Part shown: piece by piece, positions 58,301-64,000 of the stretch
How the letters are laid out: the number at the start of each line of letters is the position of its first letter
Position numbering within the stretch: position 1 is the first letter of the stretch
Assembly (NCBI RefSeq): GCF_900093605.1
Contig: NZ_FLYE01000047.1
Location: forward strand, 124,001 to 188,000
From: Candidatus Terasakiella magnetica
GTDB lineage: Bacteria > Pseudomonadota > Alphaproteobacteria > Rhodospirillales > Terasakiellaceae
Direction of reading: 5' to 3'
DNA length: 64,000 nucleotides
Position numbers and translations under genes: made by a program
The notes under the pieces: model-generated
The model's input: only the letters and a program-made list of their open reading frames with translations
What the model was told of the DNA's origin: nothing
Database searches by the model: none

Positions 58301-60026
58301 ACAGCGCATTAGCTGGAAGGGGATCAAGTCACAGGCGCAGCAATATGAAAGTGTCATTGATCTGCGTAAAATTAAAGTAAGTGCAGATGATATTGCATTC
58401 TCTAATATTGACAAAGTTGAAACTTATATTGATGCACGTTCATTAGCAGCGAATACATATGAAGAATTAAAAGACCAAAAAATAGCAACGAAATCACCAA
58501 TATTTGAAATTGAAGGGTATAGCAAATGGCGTGAACAAATGGCCAAAGTGGAGCGAATGGCATTTACCTTGCGTGAAGATGGTCAAACTGATATTTGGCG
58601 TTTGCATGGGATTAAAGAAACAGAAATTCATCGTCATGCACGTAATCATGAATTACGACTTGCCATTGATGATTATAATCAAGTGCCAACTAACGATTAC
58701 AAAACTCGTGATGCAAAAGCATTTGGTATTGAGAGTATCGTTGCTCAAGACCCTGAAAAACGGGCAGGGAAAGCCGTTGTTGGTTTGGCCAAAGAAGTTG
58801 AATCCGACTATTGGAAGATTAAACGTCATGCCGCATATCATGAGTTACGTGGTTTAGATCGTGTTGGTGACAAGATCGACGCAGGCCGCATCATGGAACA
58901 TTATGATAGAGCCAGCCGCGCTGTCAGTGAATTGCGCAAAGAAGCCAAAAGAGCAGGGCTGAAGCCTTGGGGTGATCTTTATGGTGATCGTCATCGGGAT
59001 CTGATTAAACAACGTGAGAAAGCAGCATGGACTATTCATAATCGTGGTTTAGAAAGTGTGGCTACAAAGTCTTCAAAATATCCAGAAATGTTCCGCAAGG
59101 ATGTTTTGAGCCACGGCATTAGAAATGCACTTGAAGGCTATAAGAAAGCTGAAGAGATTGGCCAACTGCAAGTGCGTGATAAGAAGGCTGCGGAGGTTAT
59201 GCAGCGTCTTAATCAGCATCCAGCATATAAGATAGCTAAACATATGGGTGGTTACGCTTGGAGCGAAGGCGTGTCACTTTATAGTGTTAAAGAGAATGCT
59301 TACTTCCATACAATGCGTAATATTGCCCTGTCTAAAGGTCATGAACAGGTGGCCAAAGTTGTGGACGCCACGCAGGAGTATATGAATATTCGCCGCCGGG
59401 TTGGCCTGGCCGGAGATATTATGGCGAAGACAGGCAATAAAGAACTCTTCAAAAAAGAACTTCATTTGCGCAATAAGCAAGCTTCAAAAATTGTTGAACT
59501 CGGTGGTTCTGAATTTACGACCAAACTGGGGCTGAAGCCGGAACAAGTTAAAGAACAGGCCAAGGCATATCGACTTGATAAAGCTATCACGGCTTATACG
59601 AAAGCTGATGAACTGAAACTTAACAAAGGGCGGATTGCACTTGATATTGTAAGATATGGGGTAGATGTAACAGGGAAGTTCGATAAAGAAACAGCACAGC
59701 TTCTGAAAAGAACAGGTATTGAACAAGAAGTGCTTAAAAGAGATGCGTCAAATGCCATTATGCGAGATCGTATTCAACAGGGTAAGGATGCCGATGGTAA
59801 GCCAGCACAGACAGTACGTGACCAGATTAATGATCATAAATTCAAAGACGCATTTGCTGAAGATCGACAAACGGCTAACAAACACCGCAATGCATTTGAA
59901 GCATTAGAGAAAGAAACCAGAGAGCTCAAAGATTATTATCGTCAAAAACAGGCGACAGATGCTGTTCAGAAATCACTGAAGCCGATGAAAGCTATTGTCA
60001 AAGGTTTGGATCTGGATGGGCCATGA
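55347..60026 (+). CDS. MobQ/TraA-type relaxase fused to a TraI-like helicase
   Basis: This protein nicks oriT, stays bound to the 5' end, and unwinds the transferred strand. It has 1559 residues from the ATG at 55347, chosen because the protein then starts with the relaxase strand (GWIHYQRQVIYRHGG). Relaxase domain: candidate nucleophile Y in VGNAAYIHRREG and the histidine triad HxDxxxPHAH-like stretch HAIHWEDNNPHAHIMG near residue 146. Helicase part: Walker A GRAGSGKTT near residue 392, VVFVDEAGMSG, DIRRQN, and the late VTIDKAQGKTVDRAFLW. About 700 C-terminal residues are helical and unassigned. It is cotranscribed with nothing obvious. Confidence 0.9.
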   Translation: MGWIHYQRQVIYRHGGNLQSVGNAAYIHRREGYDTLNREHFNYTDRDDLLSSGMTVPDDAPEWIKQHARDGSYVEFWEDIENRENQYLENRWHKQTSDTILEKQAKAMSYFREIVAIPNELNKEQSVRFIEDFIKESYADRGIVTQHAIHWEDNNPHAHIMGVVRKVNEQGLSSRHADFGSTFFKQRDLLELSRKTYADIGNRHLVEAGHEPRLDHRSYKDQGLDIEPTVHEGYHARKMHEEGKTSKLVSENDRIRADRAAKFDKVADMIVKDINLTKATFTEADLMRQVSNVVGEDLTAYNVLSAKVMAHQDLVKVGVDLRGKDRFSTIQYVETEKKMFAALDRLQAQETAISINHERVNEKIAKDFSFLNRQQRRAIERIISKESIVVIEGRAGSGKTTLVEVAADELKTSGYKVRGMSLAGAAAENLELEAGVKSTTIDKFLYPDKLREDAEVALQSGKKDLAAALIERAERLEIDQKLLPNEVVFVDEAGMSGTKHLEKVLTKIADAGAKAVLIGDSAQKKSVAAGGAFEEISRRTNATILSDIRRQNIEWQREASINLSDGDVRKALHAYNDHDRVFIGSRQEMFENLVGDYVGSLQGEIKNTAERLTMAATNKDVGELNAAIRERLVERELIENTHNIRGRDWGVNDRIVFLKNENNDLNVKTLSGDGVGVKNGSSGFVEQIFEKGKAVYFDVRLDSSERLVRFRADHGNVNFNHAYAVTIDKAQGKTVDRAFLWSSEHMRSDAAYVGLTRHRDDVKLYADDHLIAGDVDDLASVFNRTDNKDLVSDYNPPDNLVGVQQDMNRFREIGDELKSMYSDMQLEALEQNKEFYELEGFETFSELSAERNDLARRALDDWKDYAKAVRQINVTQEQLKVLVGDMDKPLTKIEKVAFEQLRDYADVTEHARDLWNEIKVSHPGYASRLHPKWQEYDQLRLERNGYAHKFLQEKELYGPLVKFVKDKAKDQKSPHAMVKNGEKPKQRISWKGIKSQAQQYESVIDLRKIKVSADDIAFSNIDKVETYIDARSLAANTYEELKDQKIATKSPIFEIEGYSKWREQMAKVERMAFTLREDGQTDIWRLHGIKETEIHRHARNHELRLAIDDYNQVPTNDYKTRDAKAFGIESIVAQDPEKRAGKAVVGLAKEVESDYWKIKRHAAYHELRGLDRVGDKIDAGRIMEHYDRASRAVSELRKEAKRAGLKPWGDLYGDRHRDLIKQREKAAWTIHNRGLESVATKSSKYPEMFRKDVLSHGIRNALEGYKKAEEIGQLQVRDKKAAEVMQRLNQHPAYKIAKHMGGYAWSEGVSLYSVKENAYFHTMRNIALSKGHEQVAKVVDATQEYMNIRRRVGLAGDIMAKTGNKELFKKELHLRNKQASKIVELGGSEFTTKLGLKPEQVKEQAKAYRLDKAITAYTKADELKLNKGRIALDIVRYGVDVTGKFDKETAQLLKRTGIEQEVLKRDASNAIMRDRIQQGKDADGKPAQTVRDQINDHKFKDAFAEDRQTANKHRNAFEALEKETRELKDYYRQKQATDAVQKSLKPMKAIVKGLDLDGP

Positions 60027-60253
60027 TGGAAAGTGATTCCATTTTGATACCTATTCTTCCCGGGTAATCATGTCTTCAGCAGCAGATCTCGTGCCGGCAA
60101 TGCTTCTGTAACTGAAGAAATAGGACAGCGTCTGTGACGTAAAAACGTGCCGACCGCGGCTAATCCGGAGATCGATCGCAAACCAGGTATGCCATATTAG
60201 AGCAGATAGACTTACCTTTTTTATTCATAGAACGTACAAGCTATTCTGGTCAC

Positions 60254-60613
60254 TCATTCCATGATTAAGTCTGGTGTAATTCCGGTTGGATCAGCCCCCC
60301 AGATAAAGAAAGTAAATCCACGCCATACGACTAAAGCCACCGCTAAATATGAAAATACCTGTGCGAAACCCTTAAAGAACAGAAGGAATTCGTTTTTTTC
60401 CTCTGCTGATAAAACAGACTTGTCGAATAACTCCCTTTTTACTAAGGGGCGTGTTTTTATCCAGATAACGCTGCATATAAACACAAAACCAAGATAGTAA
60501 CAGGTTTGGATGGGGGTAAGAGGGAACACGTTTAGGGAAAAAACCGATAAACTAAGAAGTATTAAGCTGGAAGCCTTATACATTTCATTTGAAAAGTCGC
60601 AATCTGGTTTCAT
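60254..60613 (-). CDS. Small membrane protein, unknown
   Basis: This 119-residue protein has about three hydrophobic segments (LILLSLSVFSLNVFPL, CYYLGFVFICSVIWI, FSYLAVALVVWRGFTFFIW). It is downstream of the coiled-coil membrane protein on the same strand and probably in one transcript with the transfer genes to the right. The 227-bp gap between it and the relaxase stop shows no gene. Not recognised. Confidence 0.6.
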   Translation of the reverse strand: MKPDCDFSNEMYKASSLILLSLSVFSLNVFPLTPIQTCYYLGFVFICSVIWIKTRPLVKRELFDKSVLSAEEKNEFLLFFKGFAQVFSYLAVALVVWRGFTFFIWGADPTGITPDLIME

Positions 60614-60659
60614 TATTCTACAATGCTGTAAAGGGTGAAGAAAAAAAGTCTAGCACTGG

Positions 60660-61304
60660 TTACTTTCGGTTGGTGTCAGGGCGTATTGTTACTTTGCAGC
60701 TATAAGCACGATTATCTCGTTGTACTGCTGTATAGCATTTATCTAATGCACTCATGACTTCGGGAGTTAGAATGGGGTTCATTGATATAGCTAAATAGAC
60801 ACCTACAACGAGAGTAAGAATAAAATAGGTAAGAGACCCATAAAGGAGCCATTTTCGCGTAGAAGGCTTACCGTTTATTCGCGCTTCAGCAGCTTTGTTC
60901 AGGTTTCTTATAGTTGTTTCCAAAGATGCCTTAAGGTCTTCGAGGTCCCGGCCTCCCATTTCATCTTTGATACTCTTGAGGTGACTAGTGTTTTCCTTTG
61001 TAAGTATTTGAACTTCTGCAATTTTTTCTTTGTTTTCCTTGGCAATCTGCTGGGCGTTCATTACATCAGTGCCGACACGTTGAACAGTTTCTTCCTTAGC
61101 TTTGCTTGCTTCAAGGTCTCTTGTGGCAACAACAACAGCGTGGATACTTGAATTAATCTGCTGAAGGTGTTTGTTGGTTTTCTCTGCTTCAGAAACAGGT
61201 TCATTTATTTCTTCAATCTCACCTGTTGATGGATCGTGTGGCGGGGCTTCATCACGAAGATAGGCATCAAAATCTTCGAAAGAAATTCCCTCATCATTTG
61301 ACAT
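60660..61304 (-). CDS. Coiled-coil membrane protein, unknown
   Basis: This 214-residue protein has an acidic N-terminus, a long coiled coil (about residues 40-140) and one membrane helix near residues 151-172 (LLYGSLTYFILTLVVGVYLAI). A short tail with two cysteines (DKCYTAVQRDNRAYSCK) follows and is probably periplasmic. Such a layout occurs in accessory proteins of conjugation systems, but no family is recognised. Confidence 0.6.
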   Translation of the reverse strand: MSNDEGISFEDFDAYLRDEAPPHDPSTGEIEEINEPVSEAEKTNKHLQQINSSIHAVVVATRDLEASKAKEETVQRVGTDVMNAQQIAKENKEKIAEVQILTKENTSHLKSIKDEMGGRDLEDLKASLETTIRNLNKAAEARINGKPSTRKWLLYGSLTYFILTLVVGVYLAISMNPILTPEVMSALDKCYTAVQRDNRAYSCKVTIRPDTNRK

Positions 61305-61442
61305 GTTTGTATTTCCTTTTTCTAAATGTTAGCAATGTTTTCAATGAATATTTTAGTTTATATTTAAGATTGTTATTCAGAGAAAGTTTAACGCCAAACG
61401 TTGTTAATTCCAAAGCTGGAGTAGGAAGCTAAACCTGCCGCT

Positions 61443-62561
61443 TTATCCTGTTTGTGAAGCCAAAAAGAGCTTCTCATCTTCCATTAAACCACCATCACCA
61501 AATTGAGACTGATAGTTTGGTTTTTTATAGAGACCCTTAAGATTGCGTTTCACAAACGGGTTGTGAATACGCTCCAATCTGTTGTCATTGGCGTTGTCAA
61601 TATCTTCACCACCAACAAGACTTCTCCACGGGAGGTCTTCAGGATCAACGAGATCTTTAATCACACGTTTTTCACCATCACGACCCAGTTGAATGATCAG
61701 ATCCAGACGACGAACAAGACCTTCCACAACGCCAGAGGCGTTGTGTCCGTCCAGCATGACGCGCGTTCTAAAACCATCCAGAAATTCCAGAGGATTGTTT
61801 GCGTGTGCAGTTGAATAAAAACTCTCATTACCCAGGTTCATGATGTTGAAACTAGGGAAGGCATTGAAAATAGAAAGCTCACCGACACCCAAAGCATCCG
61901 GATTTTCACGAATGACGGTATCCATTTTACGGTCATAACCAAGTCCGGTTCCTGTATCAAAGCGTTTGGCAATATGGCGTACTTGGTTTAAATGCGGTGC
62001 TTCCAGCTCCGCCGTATCTTCAATAAGGATAAGGCGCAACCTTGGATCAAGAAGATGAAGCAGAATTTTAAGAAAAGTTGTTTTTCCTGTGGATGTACCG
62101 CCGACTACATAGATGTTACCGCCTCTTGCCAGAACATCCATGATGATACGAATCTGTTCCGGCGTGACACCAAAATCTTCAAAGGTGGCTACAAAGGGGC
62201 GTTTGATACGGATGGAAATAGCGACCTTGTTAATGACGCTTCCCCCAAATGTACCTTGAAAACGATGGCCACCGGGTATTTGGGTGGCCACCACTTGATT
62301 GTTGAGAGTATCAAACGGAAGATCGTTGAATGTAGCTATGCCTGCCATCATGTCGTGGATCTTCATTTGGGAGAGATTATTATCAACAACACGTTCTTGA
62401 TATTGCTGTCCCCAACGGTCAACCCATACCTCGCCAAATTCGTTGATATTGATTTCAGAGATTTCCCAGAACTTATCCCCTTCATTGCAGTAAAGGTAGG
62501 GATGTAGAGGTTTAAGTTCGTTGTCTCTGAGATTGCAGAAATTTGAATTACTATCAAGCAT
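61443..62561 (-). CDS. VirB11/TrbB-like secretion ATPase
   Basis: This hexameric traffic ATPase of a type IV secretion system has about 372 residues. Walker A is GGTSTGKTTF, the Asp box LILIEDTAELEAP, Walker B reads ALGVGELS where most homologues have VGEVRG, and the His box is STAHANNPLEF. The start at 62561 (MLDSNSNF) is preferred; a longer frame overlaps the gene upstream by 25 bp. It implies a mating-pair-formation cluster continuing beyond the right end. Confidence 0.87.
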   Translation of the reverse strand: MLDSNSNFCNLRDNELKPLHPYLYCNEGDKFWEISEININEFGEVWVDRWGQQYQERVVDNNLSQMKIHDMMAGIATFNDLPFDTLNNQVVATQIPGGHRFQGTFGGSVINKVAISIRIKRPFVATFEDFGVTPEQIRIIMDVLARGGNIYVVGGTSTGKTTFLKILLHLLDPRLRLILIEDTAELEAPHLNQVRHIAKRFDTGTGLGYDRKMDTVIRENPDALGVGELSIFNAFPSFNIMNLGNESFYSTAHANNPLEFLDGFRTRVMLDGHNASGVVEGLVRRLDLIIQLGRDGEKRVIKDLVDPEDLPWRSLVGGEDIDNANDNRLERIHNPFVKRNLKGLYKKPNYQSQFGDGGLMEDEKLFLASQTG

Positions 62562-62563
62562 GA

Positions 62564-64000
62564 TTAATAACCGTACTTTGCACGCCATTCTGCTACTTTG
62601 GCAGCGGTAGGATTAGGGGCGCAGTCACCTGGATTAGTACGAAGGTCGTTGTACCCAGAATGGAAATAAGCGGTACTAGCTGACCGGGTTTGTGTTGTTG
62701 AATGAGTGATATCCTCATCATATGTGTTTGAGCTGATTTCTAGACCGTCATCACGGGTGACTATTACGGTCGCTTTATAGGTGCAGGTGCGGATACTTGT
62801 AACATGCGCATTTCTACAGGTGTTAATACCGCAGACATAAGACGACATTGCATTTTGATAGGACATCTGATCATTTATGAGGGTCCAGTCGGTAGTACCT
62901 ATGCCACCAAATTTTTGGCAGGCATTTTCAGGGCCAATAGGAGTGCCAGTACCAATTGGATATCCTACGTCGTCATTGTCTGCATTTGTCCACACTTCTG
63001 TTGTGGCAACATCAGCAAACTTGTTACAATCTTCATAAGAGTAAGTACCTGTCGGACGATCTTCTGTTTTGCTGTAAAGATAGGGAATGGCAGTTGCATC
63101 TGCTTTTACACGTGAGCTTTCCGCAATTTTTTTACCAAACTCGGTGTTGATATAAGTTTCGGTAAGTGGATAAGAATTCTTTTCTTCATTTTTATGCTCA
63201 TACCCAGTGATTTCTATGTTGTGATCATAGGAACGGCTTGTATCAGCAACGCAGAGGCCATTCTTAAGCCACTGTTGGACACCGTTTTCCAAGTGGTAGT
63301 ATTTCTTGGTACCAAGGCTTGTCCCACCAGACACGTCATGCAGAAAATCATTATCACCACTACATCCAGTCGTTGTTGACTTAATATCAAAAGAACCATT
63401 TGGGTCTGGCTCACATGGTGTAATATAAGGAGATCCTTCTGGTGTAACGATATACTTACGGATCTGTTTAACGTACTTCATGACACCTTCAGAATAGTTT
63501 TCATCAGGGCCACATGATGTACGGTCATATTCATGAGGGTAGGTTACACCGTTTTCGATGCAACCTCGCGCTTGTTGAGTAGTTCCCAGTTTGTCATAAA
63601 CGTAGCGAGAGAGTTGCGCTGAATAACCATCTGCATCTTTGAAATAATCCTTAATTCCACAGATATCTGTGGTTTCAGTAATCGGTACAGGCTTATAGGT
63701 ATCATCCTCAAAGTCTTTACAGTCTTCGACGGTTTCAAGATTGTTATTTACACCTCGATAGACGCGTTTGGCCTGCGGATAGGCTTTCTTTTCTGCACTA
63801 ACCATATCTTCTCGCCAATTCGGGCAAAGAGACGGATCATCTACGATATCAAAAATATAATCAGGATCTGTGTCTTTACGGCAATCGCCTTCGGCATCAA
63901 TGAACTTTTGACCATCTACCGGGTGCATGTAGTAGTATCGGAAAGTAGATATGGCCTTATCGCCCTCAATAACATCAGGACAAGATGCGCGACCTTTTTT
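62564..64000 (-). CDS. Large cysteine-rich protein, C-terminal part
   Basis: The frame is open to the window end, so at least 478 residues are present and the N-terminus is missing; the first ATG inside (63928) is not the start. The visible part is rich in cysteine (about 20), aspartate and tyrosine, with recurring short D-C-[RK] strings, and lacks membrane helices. That suggests an exported, disulfide-stabilised protein, as expected for surface or mating-pair-stabilising proteins such as TraN, but no homology is recognised. It is 2 bp upstream of the VirB11-like gene. Confidence 0.7.
   Translation of the reverse strand, partial: KKGRASCPDVIEGDKAISTFRYYYMHPVDGQKFIDAEGDCRKDTDPDYIFDIVDDPSLCPNWREDMVSAEKKAYPQAKRVYRGVNNNLETVEDCKDFEDDTYKPVPITETTDICGIKDYFKDADGYSAQLSRYVYDKLGTTQQARGCIENGVTYPHEYDRTSCGPDENYSEGVMKYVKQIRKYIVTPEGSPYITPCEPDPNGSFDIKSTTTGCSGDNDFLHDVSGGTSLGTKKYYHLENGVQQWLKNGLCVADTSRSYDHNIEITGYEHKNEEKNSYPLTETYINTEFGKKIAESSRVKADATAIPYLYSKTEDRPTGTYSYEDCNKFADVATTEVWTNADNDDVGYPIGTGTPIGPENACQKFGGIGTTDWTLINDQMSYQNAMSSYVCGINTCRNAHVTSIRTCTYKATVIVTRDDGLEISSNTYDEDITHSTTQTRSASTAYFHSGYNDLRTNPGDCAPNPTAAKVAEWRAKYGY

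Noticed and set aside
60261-60497. Plus-strand frame opposite the 60254-60613 gene
   Set aside because: The minus-strand frame is longer, gives a coherent membrane protein and follows the direction of the neighbouring genes.

Overview
The window reads as chromosomal DNA of an alphaproteobacterium, probably a marine Rhodospirillales relative, with a large mobile element inserted behind a tRNA-Met gene. Lineage evidence: an isc operon that starts with cysE and iscR and has two cysteine desulfurase genes, an HscB with an N-terminal four-cysteine motif, a RepABC-type RepC, and a MobQ/TraA-type relaxase. The genus call is a guess.

Core part (1-19549). It holds the start of glnE, a large AsmA/YhdP-like envelope protein, tyrS, a MarC-family protein, anmK and an alpha/beta hydrolase. 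A complete cysteine and iron-sulfur cluster operon follows (cysE-iscR-NifS-like-iscS-iscU-iscA-hscB-hscA-fdx-iscX), led by a well-formed promoter with an IscR type 1 box over it. Then come a DUF599 membrane protein, mnmA, an FkbM methyltransferase and tRNA-Met(CAU).

Mobile part (19550-64000, visibly richer in AT and in small unknown genes). (i) 19.9-24.8 kb: repC, a nuclease, short coupled ORFs, a very small tyrosine recombinase and a LuxR-type regulator. (ii) 24.9-38.4 kb: a type IVb-like pilus locus (secretin, PilP-like protein, PilQ-like ATPase, PilR-like platform, bitopic membrane proteins, pilin-like proteins, lytic transglycosylase, receiver protein). Its probable tip protein is a pilin-type stalk fused to phage tail-fibre-like domains. 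(iii) 38.5-46.1 kb: an integrase, then a run of small unknown genes controlled by two paralogous HTH repressors with paired palindromic operators and joined by a repeated GTAAGCTTCAC motif. (iv) 46.2-49.5 kb: a large serine recombinase and a ParA/partner pair. (v) 49.6-55.3 kb: an SSB-like protein, a methyltransferase and small unknown genes, each cluster preceded by large structured repeats whose stems differ between copies by compensating base changes. (vi) 55.3-64 kb: a candidate oriT, a 1559-residue relaxase-helicase, and on the other strand a VirB11-like ATPase and a cysteine-rich protein cut by the window end.

How it may work together. The candidate oriT (an inverted repeat followed by TAAGTGCG on the minus strand) would send the minus strand out first toward lower coordinates. 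The 50-54 kb genes would then be the leading region, and the transferred strand would be their template. SSB-like and methylation genes behind folded repeats are what one expects of genes expressed early in a recipient. The small unknown genes there are therefore candidate establishment or anti-defence genes. This synthesis is inference; the repeats, covariation and oriT architecture are visible in the sequence.
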